Shown: piece after piece, positions 12,176 to 24,742 of the stretch
Layout: the number at the start of each line of letters is the position of its first letter
Numbering within the stretch: the first letter of the stretch is position 1
Origin: Prochlorococcus sp. AG-363-O15
Lineage (GTDB): Bacteria; Cyanobacteriota; Cyanobacteriia; PCC-6307; Cyanobiaceae
Direction: 5' to 3'
DNA length: 64,000 bases
Assembly (NCBI GenBank): GCA_003278255.1
Contig: QCFZ01000006.1
Location: forward strand, 1-64,000
The notes under the pieces: generated by a model
The model's input: the letters and a program-made list of their open reading frames with translations, nothing else
Told to the model about the DNA's origin: nothing
The model's database searches: none
Made by a program: the position numbers and the translations under genes

Positions 12176-12955
12176 ATGAATCGACTTCAACATTTGCCCA
12201 AGGAATTGAGACTCAGCTTTGAGAAACGCTCTCTCCTTAAGGTTATTGCAGGTTTGAGCAATTTTGATCCTCTCTCGGTTGAGAGAGTTTCCAGGTCGGC
12301 TGGAGTGGGAGGGGCTGATTTATTGGATATCGCTTGTGATCCTGATTTAGTCCATCTTGCAATCAAGGTATCTGGTTTGCCAGTTTGCGTAAGTGCAGTT
12401 GAGCCTGAATTATTCCCGCCTGCGATTCGTGCTGGTGCCTCATTTGTAGAGATCGGTAATTTTGACTCCTTTTATCCCAAAGGTCGATTCTTTGATGCTG
12501 AAGAAGTACTTGAACTCACTCGTCATACCAGAGCTTTATTGCCTAACGTGGTTTTGTCAGTGACAGTGCCTCATATTTTGCCTTTTGATCAGCAAGCACA
12601 ATTGGCTTTGGATTTAGTCGATAACGGCGCGGATTTAATTCAGACAGAAGGCTCTGCAAAATCTAAGTCTTTCAGTCCAGGCAGCTTGGGCCTTATTGAA
12701 AAAGCGGCTCCCACTTTGGCTGCAGCTCATACAATTTCTGAAACCCTTAAGCAGGCAGGATATAAAGCTCCTTTATTGTGTGCTTCCGGGCTTTCTGAGG
12801 TAACGATTCCAATGGCATTGTCTGCAGGAGCATCGGGAGTAGGTATTGGTTCGGCTGTAAATAAGTTAGATAATGACTTGGCAATGTTGGCAGTTGTGAA
12901 AAGATTGCGCGCAGCTATTGATGAATTTTCCCTTTTAACTGAGCTTATAGTTTGA
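12176..12955 (+). CDS. DUF561-type cyanobacterial conserved protein (TIM-barrel-like)
   Basis: LLKVIAGLSNFDP, GGADLLDIACDP, ASGLSEVTIPMALSAGASGVGIGSAVN. Confidence 0.75.
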   Translation: MNRLQHLPKELRLSFEKRSLLKVIAGLSNFDPLSVERVSRSAGVGGADLLDIACDPDLVHLAIKVSGLPVCVSAVEPELFPPAIRAGASFVEIGNFDSFYPKGRFFDAEEVLELTRHTRALLPNVVLSVTVPHILPFDQQAQLALDLVDNGADLIQTEGSAKSKSFSPGSLGLIEKAAPTLAAAHTISETLKQAGYKAPLLCASGLSEVTIPMALSAGASGVGIGSAVNKLDNDLAMLAVVKRLRAAIDEFSLLTELIV

Positions 12956-13159
12956 TTAATAGAAAATTTTCCCAAAGAGGAATTGATCTTCAGATTTACA
13001 TAGAGAATATCTAGTGGTTTTCACATTTGTTTGATCACTTAGACTTGTAACTTATTGAGTGTTTTGGATTATGCTTAATGATTCTTTTTGGATTTATAAA
13101 CTATTTAATCCTCCTTTGACTTTGGCTAATAAGCTTAAAACTGCCTATATCAGGCTTAG

Positions 13160-15199
13160 ATGACTGATTATCAACTCCAAGCTCCATATAGCCCTCAAGG
13201 GGATCAACCAATAGCGATAGCTCAATTGGTCAAAGGAGTAAACGAAGGCAAGCCTTATCAAACTTTGCTTGGTGCCACTGGCACAGGTAAAACATTTACT
13301 ATTGCAAATGTTATAGCTCAAACAGGTCGGCCTTCACTTGTCTTAGCTCATAACAAAACTCTTGCGGCTCAATTATGCAATGAATTGCGAGAATTCTTTC
13401 CTGAAAATGCTGTTGAATATTTTATTTCTTATTATGACTATTATCAGCCAGAAGCATATGTTCCAGTCAGTGATACTTATATAGCAAAGACAGCTTCTAT
13501 TAATGAAGAGATTGATATGTTGCGTCATTCAGCAACTAGATCTTTATTTGAAAGAAGAGATGTAATTGTTGTAGCTTCTATAAGTTGTATTTATGGGTTG
13601 GGCATACCTAGTGAATATTTAAAAGCTTCAGTGAATTTTCAAGTTGGACAAATTATAGATTTACGTAGTTCTTTGAGAGATTTAGTCAATAATCAATATA
13701 TGCGGAATGATATTGAAATCGCTCGTGGCAGGTTTCGAGTCAAAGGAGATGTTTTGGAGATAGGGCCGGCTTATGAAGACCGACTTGTACGAATAGAATT
13801 ATTTGGTGATCAAATTGATAATATTCGTTATGTCGATCCAATTACAGGAGAGATTCTAAAAACCATTCAAGAAATAAATATATATCCAGCAAAACATTTT
13901 GTAACTCCAAAAGATCGTTTAGGCTCAGCTATAAAGGCTATTAGTCAAGAATTAAAAGAACGTCTTGGAGATTTAAATAACGAGGGAAAACTTTTAGAAG
14001 CCCAAAGATTAGAACAGAGAACATTTTATGATTTAGAGATGTTAAGAGAAGTTGGATATTGCAATGGAGTAGAAAATTATGCACGCCATTTAGCTGGCCG
14101 ACCAGCAGGAACACCTCCTGAATGTCTTATAGATTACTTCCCTGATGATTGGTTATTAGTTATTGATGAAAGTCATGTAACTTGTTCTCAACTGCAAGCA
14201 ATGTATAACGGTGATCAGTCTAGAAAGAATGTTCTTATTGAGCATGGATTTCGATTGCCTAGTGCAGCTGATAATCGTCCTTTGAAGAGTCAAGAGTTTT
14301 GGAATAAGGCGACACAGACAATTTTTATTAGTGCGACACCAGGTCAATGGGAGTTAAATATTAGTGAAGGTGAAATAGCAGAGCAGGTTATTAGACCAAC
14401 AGGTGTTCTTGACCCTTTAGTTGAGGTTCGTCCAACGGAAGGTCAAATAGATGATTTGTTAGGGGAAATAAGAAAACGTGTACAACGCAAACAAAGAATA
14501 CTAGTTACCACTTTAACTAAAAGAATGGCAGAAGATTTAACTGACTATCTGTCTGAGAATAATGTTCGTGTTCGCTATCTTCACTCCGAAATTCATTCTA
14601 TTGAGAGGATAGAAATCATCCAAGATCTTCGCTTAGGTGAATATGATGTCTTGGTAGGTGTTAATTTATTGAGAGAAGGCTTAGACCTTCCTGAAGTTTC
14701 TTTAGTAGTTATACTTGATGCTGATAAAGAAGGTTTTTTAAGGGCAGAAAGATCACTAATTCAAACAATAGGTCGCGCAGCAAGGCATGTTGAAGGCTTA
14801 GCTCTTTTATATGCAGATAATCTCACAGAATCAATGTCTAAAGCAATTAGTGAAACTAAGCGACGAAGATTAATTCAACAAGCTTACAATGAAAAGCATG
14901 GAATTACGCCTAAACCTGCAGGGAAAAAAGCTAATAATTCAATTTTATCTTTCTTGGAATTATCCAGGAAACTTCAAAAAGATGGTCAAGATAAGGATCT
15001 TGTTCAAATTACTAATAAGGTTACAGATTCTATAATTTCAGGTCAAGATTCAGATCTTTCATTTGAAGCATTGCCAGAATTAATTGAAAATCTTGAAAGA
15101 AAGATGAAAGATTCAGCAAAGGAGTTAGATTTTGAGGAAGCCGCTAATCTTCGTGATCGTATCAAGCAATTAAGACGTAAATTAGTTCGCAATAATTGA
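13160..15199 (+). CDS. uvrB: Excinuclease ABC subunit B
   Basis: [28 protein letters not shown]-terminal UVR motif. Confidence 0.98.
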   Translation: MTDYQLQAPYSPQGDQPIAIAQLVKGVNEGKPYQTLLGATGTGKTFTIANVIAQTGRPSLVLAHNKTLAAQLCNELREFFPENAVEYFISYYDYYQPEAYVPVSDTYIAKTASINEEIDMLRHSATRSLFERRDVIVVASISCIYGLGIPSEYLKASVNFQVGQIIDLRSSLRDLVNNQYMRNDIEIARGRFRVKGDVLEIGPAYEDRLVRIELFGDQIDNIRYVDPITGEILKTIQEINIYPAKHFVTPKDRLGSAIKAISQELKERLGDLNNEGKLLEAQRLEQRTFYDLEMLREVGYCNGVENYARHLAGRPAGTPPECLIDYFPDDWLLVIDESHVTCSQLQAMYNGDQSRKNVLIEHGFRLPSAADNRPLKSQEFWNKATQTIFISATPGQWELNISEGEIAEQVIRPTGVLDPLVEVRPTEGQIDDLLGEIRKRVQRKQRILVTTLTKRMAEDLTDYLSENNVRVRYLHSEIHSIERIEIIQDLRLGEYDVLVGVNLLREGLDLPEVSLVVILDADKEGFLRAERSLIQTIGRAARHVEGLALLYADNLTESMSKAISETKRRRLIQQAYNEKHGITPKPAGKKANNSILSFLELSRKLQKDGQDKDLVQITNKVTDSIISGQDSDLSFEALPELIENLERKMKDSAKELDFEEAANLRDRIKQLRRKLVRNN

Positions 15200-15251
15200 T
15201 TAAATTTAATTGGGCAAGTATTTAATATTCTTAGAGTTTCCCTATTCTTTT

Positions 15252-17018
15252 TTATTCATTTTCTCTTCCTAATTTAAATGCGTGATGTATTGCCTTAAGT
15301 GATTTCTCTCCATCAATTTCGGCTACAACACAACTCGTTCGAATTTCTGAAGTTGCAATCATTGCAATATTGACATCTATGTCTGCTAAGGCTCGGAACA
15401 TCTTAGCTGCTGTTCCTACTGTAGAAGGCATACCTGCACCTACAGCACTTATTCGTGCAATTGGAGGGCCTTCTTCTAAACCAGTATCTTTCCATTGAGC
15501 TAGTAGAGGAGCTAAGGCATGGTCGGCTTTCTTGCGATCTTCTTTTTTCAACATAAAACTAATGTCGCGACCACCATCTTTATGTTGTCTTTCTGATTGG
15601 ACGATTGCATCTAAACTGATACCTGCTTCCGCTAATGCTGAACATAAAGCCGCGGCAGTTCCAGGTTTATCTGGTACACGTCTAACACTCACTTGGGCTT
15701 GATCAGGATCGAGAGCAATTCCTCTTACTTCTGGTTCTGAAGTATTAGTCACTTCAGGATTTATATGAATTTGACTATCATTCAACTCGAAGGCATCTGT
15801 AACCATTCGAAGCGCTTTTCCGCTTAAACTTGAATCGATTACGCAGCTGACCTTTACTTCACTAGTTGCAATTAGCCTGAGATTGATTCCAGCTCTTGAA
15901 AGTGTTTCAAATAACGTTGCGGCAATTCCAGGACGGCCCATTATTCCCGCTCCACTAATACTCAATTTTGTCATTCCTTTTTGTGTTGTAAGTTCTCCCC
16001 CTAATTTTTTCAAAAGACTTTCACTTAATTGTGAGGCTTTTGATAGTTCTTCATCGCAAACAGTAAAAGTAATATCATTACTTTTACCTTCATGAGTAGC
16101 TTGAATAATTAAATCAACATTTATACCTCCTTGAGAAAGAATTTCGAAAAGTTGGGCTGCTATTCCAGGTTGATCAGGGACATGTGATAGGCCTAATACA
16201 GCTTGATTGTTAACTATTTCTAACCCATCTATTGGTCGACCCAATTCAAGTCCTTCTCGACCTAATGGACGCTTGGTTTTGCTGGTCAGAATTGTGCCTG
16301 GTTGATCAGTCCAGCTTGATCTAACAATAAGAGTGACTCCGTAATTTCGTGCTATTTCAACTGCTCTTGGATGCAAAACAGCGGCACCAAGACTTGCGAG
16401 TTCTAGCATTTCGTCACAACTAAGGGTTTGCATTAGTTGTGCATCTGGCACTTTTCGAGGATCAGTTGTTAATACACCTGGAACATCTGTATATATCTCG
16501 CATGCTTCAGCGGCAAGTGCAGTTGCGAGAGCAACAGCTGAAGTGTCAGAACCTCCTCTCCCAAGAGTTGTTATTTCTGCAGTACCTCCGCTACTCAAAC
16601 TTGTTCCTTGAAATCCAGCTACCACGACAATTTGACCTTCTTCCAGTAAAGCTTTTATTCGCTCAGTTCGTACTTCTAGAATCCGTGCTCTGCCATGAGA
16701 GGACTCAGTAACAATGCCTACTTGTGAACCCGTCATTGAGATGGCTTGTACTCCAAGCTCGTGAAGAGCCATTGAAAGAAGTGCAATGGAGACTTGTTCT
16801 CCTGTTGCAAGCAACATGTCCATTTCTCTTTGAGGTGGATTGTTACTAATTGCGTTTGCAAGCCCAGTTAATTCGTCTGTTGTATGTCCCATTGCTGAGA
16901 CCACTATCACTAGGTCATTGCCAAGTTCTTTGCTATGAGCAATCCGCTTGGCCACAGCTTTGATTCGATCGACACTACCGACAGAGGTGCCACCAAATTT
17001 CTGCACCAGCAAAGACAT
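15252..17018 (-). CDS. lysC: Aspartate kinase with duplicated ACT domains
   Basis: [28 protein letters not shown]; repeated ACT-like segments in the C-terminal half. Confidence 0.97.
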   Translation of the reverse strand: MSLLVQKFGGTSVGSVDRIKAVAKRIAHSKELGNDLVIVVSAMGHTTDELTGLANAISNNPPQREMDMLLATGEQVSIALLSMALHELGVQAISMTGSQVGIVTESSHGRARILEVRTERIKALLEEGQIVVVAGFQGTSLSSGGTAEITTLGRGGSDTSAVALATALAAEACEIYTDVPGVLTTDPRKVPDAQLMQTLSCDEMLELASLGAAVLHPRAVEIARNYGVTLIVRSSWTDQPGTILTSKTKRPLGREGLELGRPIDGLEIVNNQAVLGLSHVPDQPGIAAQLFEILSQGGINVDLIIQATHEGKSNDITFTVCDEELSKASQLSESLLKKLGGELTTQKGMTKLSISGAGIMGRPGIAATLFETLSRAGINLRLIATSEVKVSCVIDSSLSGKALRMVTDAFELNDSQIHINPEVTNTSEPEVRGIALDPDQAQVSVRRVPDKPGTAAALCSALAEAGISLDAIVQSERQHKDGGRDISFMLKKEDRKKADHALAPLLAQWKDTGLEEGPPIARISAVGAGMPSTVGTAAKMFRALADIDVNIAMIATSEIRTSCVVAEIDGEKSLKAIHHAFKLGRENE

Positions 17019-17042
17019 TGAATTCGTAGGAATAGATTCTGA

Positions 17043-18077
17043 TTATTTCAGTGTGAGGTTATCTAATGTGTTTTTTCCTGTCAGGCCATCTCGAAAGGCA
17101 TCTTTACTGATGACACCTTTTTTAAGAGCAGCTTCTATATCCAGTATCCGACTAAGCATATCTAGCAATCCTTTGGATGATTTCCCTTGAAGTTGCTTCC
17201 TCATAAAATAAATGCGTTTTGGATTGTTAATACCAGCGGCTTTCGCTATTACTGAAACATCTTTTTCTCCTTTGCTTTCTAGAAGACTTACCCATAGCAA
17301 ACCTCTTATTTGGCTTGTAAGAGTTGCTATTATTTTTAGTGCTGGTTCTCCTTTTTCTAATAGGGCATCAACTCTACTAATTGCTTCACCGATATCGTTA
17401 TTTAAAAGACAATCAGCTACTTGTAGGGAGTTTGTAGCTTTTCCATCTATTAATTCATGCACAGCCTCTTCAGTAATTACTAATGAGCTTGTTTCTCTCT
17501 CAGATTTGATTTGACTAGCATTTGCATGAAGAGCAAGTTTCTTAATTTCAGAATTGATTCTACTACTGTCGTTTCCGATAGCTTCAACAATATATAAAGC
17601 AGCTTTTTCCTCTATTTCAATATTTAAGCCTTGAGCAGTTCTTTTGACTAGTCTTATTTGCCCTATTTCATCCCACACAGCAGGAAGAATAAAACTTTTT
17701 TCATTTGCTTGTTTGGAATGGATAAGCTTTTGAATAGCTTTTGTGGTCTTTAACCGGCCATCCGGTTTATTTAGATTATTTAAAACTAAATGATTATTAT
17801 TTGGTATTAGATCTAAGGTTAATTCAAAAAAGTGAGCTAAATCTTGTGGACAGTTGTTGCAGAAAGGACTTTTTTTGAGCACGATTAATCGTCCTCCATT
17901 GCCAAAGGGCGGCGTACGAATTGCTTCTAGTGCTTGTTTCGCTTGAGTGGAATCGTCTCCATTGAGACGGCTGCAGTTGATACTGTTCCAAGCAGGATCA
18001 ATGACTTCATTGATCAATCTCTCAATTTCTTCTTCACTAGCAGCGGCATCATCACCCCAAATCAGGTGAATTGGCAT
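17043..18077 (-). CDS. holA: DNA polymerase III delta subunit-like protein
   Basis: MPIHLIWGDDAAASEEEIERL; overall size and layout of HolA. Confidence 0.85.
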   Translation of the reverse strand: MPIHLIWGDDAAASEEEIERLINEVIDPAWNSINCSRLNGDDSTQAKQALEAIRTPPFGNGGRLIVLKKSPFCNNCPQDLAHFFELTLDLIPNNNHLVLNNLNKPDGRLKTTKAIQKLIHSKQANEKSFILPAVWDEIGQIRLVKRTAQGLNIEIEEKAALYIVEAIGNDSSRINSEIKKLALHANASQIKSERETSSLVITEEAVHELIDGKATNSLQVADCLLNNDIGEAISRVDALLEKGEPALKIIATLTSQIRGLLWVSLLESKGEKDVSVIAKAAGINNPKRIYFMRKQLQGKSSKGLLDMLSRILDIEAALKKGVISKDAFRDGLTGKNTLDNLTLK

Positions 18078-18134
18078 TTTGTGTACAGATTGATTTGGAT
18101 TAATAGATGATGCCTTAATTAAGTTGAATTAGGA

Positions 18135-18779
18135 ATGCAAGTGAAGAGCTTTGATCATCCAATTTTTACGGAGAGCATTCGCAGAATTAGATCTCAGTTA
18201 GATGGAACTGGCTTAGATCCTTTGCAGCAAGATGTGCTTGAGAGGTTGATTCACAGTAGTGGCGACTTTGGTATTCAGCCTTTACTGAGATTTAGTGCAG
18301 GTGCATGTGATGTTGGCTTATCTGCTTTGAAAAAAGGAGCTCTTATCCTTACTGATACTGCAATGGCTTCAGCTGCTATAAAACCAATGGCTAAGCGGAC
18401 AGGCAATTCAAGAGTCAGGAATGTTCTTGAATGGGCACCTGATGATTATTTCCAAGCGACTACTCGTACTGCTGTTGGAATGGAATTGGCTTGGCAGGAG
18501 CTTTCTAAGGAATTTGAAGCCGACCAAAAACCAATTGTGGCAATTGGTAGTTCTCCGACTGCTTTGATGGCTTTGTTGGAATTAGTTTCGAAAGGTGCTC
18601 CCGCACCAAGTTTGATTGTTGGTATGCCAGTAGGTTTTGTAGATGTTCTAGAAAGTAAACTTCAGTTAAATCGAAGTGGACTTAATTATATTTCGCTTGA
18701 GGGGACAAGAGGCGGAGCCGGACTTGCAGCATCAGTTGTCAATACTTTATTGAGAGCTTCATTCAATAATAATAATTGA
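18135..18779 (+). CDS. cobH: Precorrin-8X methylmutase-like
   Basis: FDHPIFTESIRRIR, ILTDTAMA, AIGSSPTAL, GMPVGFVDVLESK. Confidence 0.9.
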   Translation: MQVKSFDHPIFTESIRRIRSQLDGTGLDPLQQDVLERLIHSSGDFGIQPLLRFSAGACDVGLSALKKGALILTDTAMASAAIKPMAKRTGNSRVRNVLEWAPDDYFQATTRTAVGMELAWQELSKEFEADQKPIVAIGSSPTALMALLELVSKGAPAPSLIVGMPVGFVDVLESKLQLNRSGLNYISLEGTRGGAGLAASVVNTLLRASFNNNN

Positions 18780-18786
18780 TCTTTAG

Positions 18787-21549
18787 TTAGCTTTTTAGAT
18801 GTTTTTGTTTCTGTAAATCGTTTAGTACTTCATTGGCACGTTTGATGACTTGTAATGGAACTCCAGCTAAACGAGCCGCTTCAATTCCATAGCTTCGACT
18901 TGCCCCTCCTGGGACAACTTCATGAAGGAATAAAAGAGAATCTCCTGTTTCTTTTACTAAAACTTGGAAATTCGCCACATTATTAAATGTTTCGCAAAGA
19001 GCATTTAATTCATGATAGTGAGTTGCAAAAATCGTATGACTTCTAATTTCCTGAGCCAAAAACTCACTAACTGCCCATGCAATTGATAAGCCGTCAAAGG
19101 TTGCGGTACCTCTACCGATCTCATCTAGAAGAACAAGAGAGTGCTTAGTAGCATTATGAAGAATGTACGAAGTTTCATACATTTCAACCATAAATGTTGA
19201 TTGGCCTGCAGCTAAATCATCAACTGCGCCTACTCTAGTAAAGATTCTATCTTTGATGCTTAACCTAGCTTCTTGTGCTGGGACCCAACTGCCTACTTGA
19301 GCGAGAATTTGAATTAATCCAACTTGTCTTAGATAACAACTTTTGCCACTTGCATTGGGTCCAGTGAGGACAATTAGATCAGTACCGTTGCCTAGTTGAA
19401 TATCATTTGCCTTGAATTCCTTTTCAACAAGCATTTGTTCCACTACAGGATGCCTACAGTCTTTTATTTTGATTAATCCATTTACAGATGGGTTTTTATT
19501 ATCTATTATTTGAGGCGCACAATAAGAATTAATTGTTGCTACTTCTGCCAAGCTAGCAAGTGCATCTAGTCCTGCAACTGCTCTTGCAGCTTTTCTGATT
19601 GCTGTGGCTTGTGATCCTACATTTTGCCTTAACTGGCAAAATATTTCATATTCACGTCTAGCTGATCGAGCTTTGACTTGAAAAATTTTTCCTTCTTTTT
19701 CTTTAAGAACTGGTGTTATAAAACGTTCTTCATTGGCAAGTGTTTGTCTTCTTATCCAATGTTCTGGAACTTGATTAGCTTTTGCTTTGCTGACTGCCAA
19801 GAAATAACCGAAAGTTCGATGATATTGGAGTCTTAAATTTGGATTTCCACTTGCTTTACGTTCTAAAATTTCTTGACTTGATAACCATTCATCTTGATCA
19901 TCTAATTGATTCCTTAACCCATCTAATATAGGATCTACGCCATCATGTATAAAGCCACCTTCGCTAATACTTAGAGGAGGATTGTCGATTAAATTGTGTC
20001 TTATTTTAAGTGATAAATCAATTAAATTATTATCTACATTTTTGATATTATTTAACCATTCAGGTATTAGGAACTCGAAATGCTGCAGTTGCTTAGCTAG
20101 TCGTGGCAGTCTTTCCAGACCATCTGCTATTGCAATTACATCTCTTGAACTTGCTTGTCCTGCACTTGCTCGACCTGCTAGGCGTTCCAGGTCTCCCATG
20201 GCGCGTAGCGTTCTGCGAATTGTTTGCCTTAACTGTCTAGATTTGACTAATGCAGTGATGATTGCTTGACGTTTTTCAATTTCAGAACAATCTATTAGCG
20301 GTGCCTCTATCCATCTCCGTAAACAGCGTCCTCCCATGGAAGTCAGTGTTCTGTCAATAGCCCAGAGAAGAGAGCCATGAAAGTTTCCATCTCGTTGAGT
20401 AACCGTTAATTCGAGATTTCTTCTAGTTTGTAGATCTAAAATTAATGAATCTGAAGCAAAAGTTGTTTTAGGTAAATCAAGGGGTAGTGAGGAAAATATG
20501 TTTTCATCTTGTTTATCAGTAGAGGTTGGTTGATTTTCACGTATGTAAGCAAGAAGTCCCCCAGCAGCTCTAATTGCTAAAGGAAATTCATTTAGGCCTA
20601 ATCCTTTAATACTACTAAGCTGATATTGATTTTTAATTATGTTCTCAGCTTCTAAATAATTGAAAGGTGTATTAGGTATCTGCTTGACTTGTATTTGATC
20701 TGGGATCCATTCCTTTGATTCAATTGTATGATTGTCACTATAAATTAATTCGGACGGTTGGAGTTTTCCTAGTTCTTGATAAAGTGACGAAGCATTGTTG
20801 CGTTGTGTGATTAAAAATTCTCCTGTACTTATATCTGCAATGGCTAAACCCCAAGGAGAAGGTTCGTTATTTTTTTTGTCTTCGATTACAACGGCAGCTA
20901 GCCAATTGTTGCGTCTAGCTTGCAACATTCCCTCTTCTATGACTGTTCCAGGAGTAAGTACTCTCGTGATATCTCGTTTAAGGAGTGCTCCTTTAGCGGC
21001 TGTCGTTTCTAATTGATCACATAAAGCGACACTTAGGCCATGCCGAATCAGCTCGGCACAGTATTTCTCTGCCGCATGATGAGGAATGCCAGCCATTGGA
21101 ACTCTGCCCAAAGTTTTTCCTCCCTCTTTACCTGTCAGAGTTAGTTCAAGGATTTTTGATAGTTGTATTGCGTCTTCAAAAAAACATTCAAAAAAGTCAC
21201 CAAGCCTATATAGAAGAATTCTTTCTGGATTGGCTGTCTTGAGCTCTAAGTAGTGGCGCAGCATTGGTGTTAGGTCTTTTGAATTGACCTGACTGTGATG
21301 AGACCAGCGCGGCAGATCCTCCTCTTCAGTAGCTTTTTGATTCTTAGGTTCAGCTTCCAAACTCTCGTTTGTTTCTATTGGAGTTATTTGCCTTTTTCGT
21401 GGTCTGCTCTGTGAATCTTGAATTAAGTCTCGATCAGAAAGATTTTGTGTTGTTTCAAAGGATTTTTTTTCTGTGGCTTTTGCATTCCTTAGAGGGTCGA
21501 CTTCACCTTCAAATAGGTTGCCTTGCAGGGGTTCAGCCTCGGCAGACAT
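18787..21549 (-). CDS. mutS: DNA mismatch repair protein MutS
   Basis: [11 protein letters not shown], Walker [35 protein letters not shown]. Confidence 0.97.
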   Translation of the reverse strand: MSAEAEPLQGNLFEGEVDPLRNAKATEKKSFETTQNLSDRDLIQDSQSRPRKRQITPIETNESLEAEPKNQKATEEEDLPRWSHHSQVNSKDLTPMLRHYLELKTANPERILLYRLGDFFECFFEDAIQLSKILELTLTGKEGGKTLGRVPMAGIPHHAAEKYCAELIRHGLSVALCDQLETTAAKGALLKRDITRVLTPGTVIEEGMLQARRNNWLAAVVIEDKKNNEPSPWGLAIADISTGEFLITQRNNASSLYQELGKLQPSELIYSDNHTIESKEWIPDQIQVKQIPNTPFNYLEAENIIKNQYQLSSIKGLGLNEFPLAIRAAGGLLAYIRENQPTSTDKQDENIFSSLPLDLPKTTFASDSLILDLQTRRNLELTVTQRDGNFHGSLLWAIDRTLTSMGGRCLRRWIEAPLIDCSEIEKRQAIITALVKSRQLRQTIRRTLRAMGDLERLAGRASAGQASSRDVIAIADGLERLPRLAKQLQHFEFLIPEWLNNIKNVDNNLIDLSLKIRHNLIDNPPLSISEGGFIHDGVDPILDGLRNQLDDQDEWLSSQEILERKASGNPNLRLQYHRTFGYFLAVSKAKANQVPEHWIRRQTLANEERFITPVLKEKEGKIFQVKARSARREYEIFCQLRQNVGSQATAIRKAARAVAGLDALASLAEVATINSYCAPQIIDNKNPSVNGLIKIKDCRHPVVEQMLVEKEFKANDIQLGNGTDLIVLTGPNASGKSCYLRQVGLIQILAQVGSWVPAQEARLSIKDRIFTRVGAVDDLAAGQSTFMVEMYETSYILHNATKHSLVLLDEIGRGTATFDGLSIAWAVSEFLAQEIRSHTIFATHYHELNALCETFNNVANFQVLVKETGDSLLFLHEVVPGGASRSYGIEAARLAGVPLQVIKRANEVLNDLQKQKHLKS

Positions 21550-21706
21550 AGATGCTTACTGCCCAAAACTAGATGCATCGTAAAGGGCTTGTTTGTTCCT
21601 ACATGTGAAGCCTCGCGACACCCTCGCCATTGTTTTGGTTTTTCACCTCTACCTCGTGGGAGAATTTACGAATGCTGAGAGCATTGGCTCCGTTGCCCCA
21701 TTCCCC

Positions 21707-21907
21707 ATGCAGTTCATTAGCTTTATCGCCGCGAACGCCCTTCTACTTGCTTCATTAGTTTTTGTCGTTGGGGTTCCAGTGCTTTACATGACTCAAAACA
21801 ACCCTGAGGATCGCAGGAATAAAGAGATCAGACTCATCGAGATTATTGGTGGTGTTTGGTTCCATTTGGTTCTCATAAATGGCTTAATTGCCTTTTTTGT
21901 TGTTTGA
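21707..21907 (+). CDS. psbZ: Photosystem II reaction centre protein Z (start trimmed to internal ATG)
   Basis: MQFISFIAANALLLASLVFVVGVPVLY... two-TM small protein ending LINGLIAFFVV. Confidence 0.93.
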   Translation: MQFISFIAANALLLASLVFVVGVPVLYMTQNNPEDRRNKEIRLIEIIGGVWFHLVLINGLIAFFVV

Positions 21908-21964
21908 CCATTGGCTTGACTCCTGCCTAAGTGGGAGCATGTTGATAGTTTCGCCACCCAAACG

Positions 21965-22459
21965 ATGGCCACGATTGAAGGGCGTTTCACAGATGCCTCA
22001 GGTATACGCATAGCTATTGTTGTTGCCAGATTTAATGATTTGGTAACTAATAAGTTGCTTAGTGGATGTTTAGATTGTCTTTCCAGGCATGGCCTGGATA
22101 CTAGTGAAGAGAGTTCACAACTTGATATTGCTTGGGTGCCTGGATCTTTTGAGTTGTCAGTTGCAACTCAAGCCCTTGCAAGAACGAGAAAATATCAAGT
22201 GATTGTCACTCTTGGAGCTGTAATTCGAGGGGATACTCCTCATTTCGATGTAGTTGTATCCGAGACATCGAAAGGTATTGCGTCTGTTTCTCGTGAAACT
22301 GGCATTCCAGTCATATTTGGTGTTTTAACAACTGACTCCATGCAGCAAGCTTTGGAAAGAGCAGGTATTAAAAGCAATCTTGGCTGGAATTATGGATTAC
22401 ATGCTCTTGAGATGGCTTCTTTGATGGGCAAATTAGATGAAGCAACTTTGACTAGTTGA
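21965..22459 (+). CDS. ribH: 6,7-dimethyl-8-ribityllumazine synthase
   Basis: [37 protein letters not shown]. Confidence 0.96.
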   Translation: MATIEGRFTDASGIRIAIVVARFNDLVTNKLLSGCLDCLSRHGLDTSEESSQLDIAWVPGSFELSVATQALARTRKYQVIVTLGAVIRGDTPHFDVVVSETSKGIASVSRETGIPVIFGVLTTDSMQQALERAGIKSNLGWNYGLHALEMASLMGKLDEATLTS

Positions 22460-22542
22460 GTTTTTTGAATTGACCAGGTCACCTTCTTTAAGGCATGCTG
22501 CTCTTGTATTTAATTGGGAAAACTTTCTCAATTGATCAACCT

Positions 22543-22614
22543 GCGGATGTAGCTCAGTGGTAGAGCATCTCCTTGCCAAGGAGAGGGTCGAGAGTTCGAA
22601 TCTCTTCATCCGCT
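22543..22614 (+). tRNA. tRNA-Gly (anticodon GCC)
   Basis: 72-nt cloverleaf: GCGGATG acceptor pairs CATCCGC; TAGCTCAGTGGTAGA D-arm; CTCCTTGCCAAGGAG anticodon arm; GTTCGAATC T-arm; 3' CCA not encoded. Confidence 0.95.
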
Positions 22615-22628
22615 TGCCAACATTGCTT

Positions 22629-23093
22629 TTATGACAAAGGTTTTTTGAGAATGAGTAGCTCTTGCTTCTCAACAGTTTTAAATCCAAGTTGTTTGTAGAA
22701 ATTCGAACCTTTACTAGTCATGAGGTAAACCCTCTCCACATTACGTATTTTTGGTGAACTGAGTAACGCATCCATTACTTTCCGTCCTAGTCCTCGTCCC
22801 TGCAGATCCCCTGCAACAACAACATCCCAAATAACGGCTCGATATATTCCATCACTTGTCGCTCGACCGAAACCAACCATTCTTTTCCCTCTCCAAAGAC
22901 TGATAACGACTGTGCTTTCAGCCAGTAGTTCTTTGAGTTCGGGAATGCTGCGATTTTGGGCCCAAAATGCATGTTTTTGAAGAAGGTTCTTTAGTTTTAG
23001 AAGTCCTCTACTAGGTAATAGTCTTGGACCCAGACCAAACCACCTCAAACCAGGGGCGCCAGGGATGTGTCGGATTAGATGGAAGGTAACCAT
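22629..23093 (-). CDS. GNAT family N-acetyltransferase
   Basis: VVVAGDLQGRGLGRKVMDALL acetyl-CoA loop; SNFYKQLGFK. Confidence 0.85.
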   Translation of the reverse strand: MVTFHLIRHIPGAPGLRWFGLGPRLLPSRGLLKLKNLLQKHAFWAQNRSIPELKELLAESTVVISLWRGKRMVGFGRATSDGIYRAVIWDVVVAGDLQGRGLGRKVMDALLSSPKIRNVERVYLMTSKGSNFYKQLGFKTVEKQELLILKKPLS

Positions 23094-23135
23094 TTCTTCA
23101 GCTCCATGGCAGCATCCTCTCAGTGACTAGTTGAC

Positions 23136-24014
23136 ATGACACGCAAAGGCATAATTTTGGCTGGTGGTAGTGGAACGCGCTTGCATCCCATTACCAAAGC
23201 AGTCAGCAAGCAATTGCTTCCTGTTTTTGATAAGCCAATGGTTTTTTATCCACTCACCACTTTGATGCTTGCAGGGATCAAAGAGGTTTTGTTAATTACT
23301 ACGCCTCATGATCGAGCAGCATTTGAAAGGTTGTTGGGCAATGGAAATCTTTGGGGCATGGAAATTTCATATGCTATTCAACCCAGTCCAGATGGTTTGG
23401 TCCAAGCTTTTTTGATAGGTGCAGATTTCTTGGCAGGGTCACCAGTTGCTCTTGTGCTTGGTGACAATCTTTTTCATGGGCATGAGCTTGTTCCTCAACT
23501 TGAGCAAAGTAACAAGTCAGCTAAGGGTGCAACTGTCTTTGCTTATCCAGTGCGTGATCCGCAAAGATATGGTGTTGTGGACTTTTCGTCAGATGGAAAA
23601 GTATTGAGTATTGAAGAAAAACCCAAAAATCCAAAGAGTAGATATGCAGTTACTGGTCTTTATTTTTACGATGAGACTGTTGTTGAGCGTGCAGATTTAG
23701 TAGAACCTTCTGATCGAGGTGAACTTGAAATTACTGATTTGAATTTGCAATATCTACAAGAAGATTCTTTGAAAGTAGAACTAATGGGTAGAGGTATGGC
23801 TTGGTTAGATACTGGAACCTGTGATTCTTTGCATGAAGCATCAGCTTATATAAGAACCCTTGAACATAGACAAGGATTGAAGGTTGGTTGCCCTGAGGAA
23901 GTTGCTTGGCGATTAGGCTGGATTACAGATGATCAACTAGCCTCTTTAGCGATTCCTCTAGTGAAAAGTGGTTATGGGGAATATTTATTGCAGATAATTG
24001 AGACATCTAGATAG
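23136..24014 (+). CDS. rfbA: Glucose-1-phosphate thymidylyltransferase
   Basis: [31 protein letters not shown]. Confidence 0.97.
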   Translation: MTRKGIILAGGSGTRLHPITKAVSKQLLPVFDKPMVFYPLTTLMLAGIKEVLLITTPHDRAAFERLLGNGNLWGMEISYAIQPSPDGLVQAFLIGADFLAGSPVALVLGDNLFHGHELVPQLEQSNKSAKGATVFAYPVRDPQRYGVVDFSSDGKVLSIEEKPKNPKSRYAVTGLYFYDETVVERADLVEPSDRGELEITDLNLQYLQEDSLKVELMGRGMAWLDTGTCDSLHEASAYIRTLEHRQGLKVGCPEEVAWRLGWITDDQLASLAIPLVKSGYGEYLLQIIETSR

Positions 24015-24023
24015 CGCTTAAAA

Positions 24024-24629
24024 ATGAAGAGTGAAATTTTAATTTCTAATACAGGCCATCCTCTTCCAGGGCCAATTCTCATTACTCCGCAAGTATTTGG
24101 TGATGAGAGAGGTTTTTTTATGGAGAGCTGGAATCAACGTGTTTGGAAAGACATACTTCTAAAAAATGATCAAGATGAATGTACTTTTGTTCAAGACAAT
24201 CATTCTCGCTCTTCTTTAGGTGTATTGCGAGGCCTGCATTATCAAGTGGCTCCATCTTCTCAAGGGAAATTGGTACGCTGCTTATACGGTAAGATTTTTG
24301 ATGTTGCCATAGATATTAGAGCAAGTTCTCCGACTAAGGGACAATGGGTGGGAGTTTTTCTTGATAATAAAGAGATGAGACAACTATGGATTCCCAGTGG
24401 ATTTGCTCATGGCTTCTTGACACTTACAGAACATGCTGAGGTTCTATATAAAACCACAGACTTTTGGAACCCTAATGCGGAGAGGTCTATTCGATGGGAT
24501 GACCCTTTTCTGGATATAAAGTGGCCTACTCATGACTGTTTAGGGAATCTTTTGCAAGTAAATTTATCTGAAAAGGATCGTTTGGCTGTATTGTTTTCTA
24601 ATCTCAACTCATCAGAACTTTTAGATTAA
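24024..24629 (+). CDS. rfbC: dTDP-4-dehydrorhamnose 3,5-epimerase
   Basis: DERGFFMESWN, RGLHYQVAPSSQGKLVRC. Confidence 0.96.
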   Translation: MKSEILISNTGHPLPGPILITPQVFGDERGFFMESWNQRVWKDILLKNDQDECTFVQDNHSRSSLGVLRGLHYQVAPSSQGKLVRCLYGKIFDVAIDIRASSPTKGQWVGVFLDNKEMRQLWIPSGFAHGFLTLTEHAEVLYKTTDFWNPNAERSIRWDDPFLDIKWPTHDCLGNLLQVNLSEKDRLAVLFSNLNSSELLD

Positions 24630-24742
24630 ATCTTTTAGGGATATGACTTGTTAGTACAGTTTTCTTACTTCATTGAAGATGATTGGCTTTTTTCCTAAAG
24701 TGTTTTTGGACTAAATTCCTTGATTTGTTTTAAATAGGTAGA

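Noticed and set aside
16439-16711. 90-aa ORF antisense to lysC
   Set aside because: No motifs, fully within a conserved enzyme gene on the other strand; chance ORF.
21593-21706. N-terminal extension of the psbZ ORF
   Set aside because: PsbZ normally starts at MQFxxF and is about 62-66 aa; upstream residues are probably non-coding.
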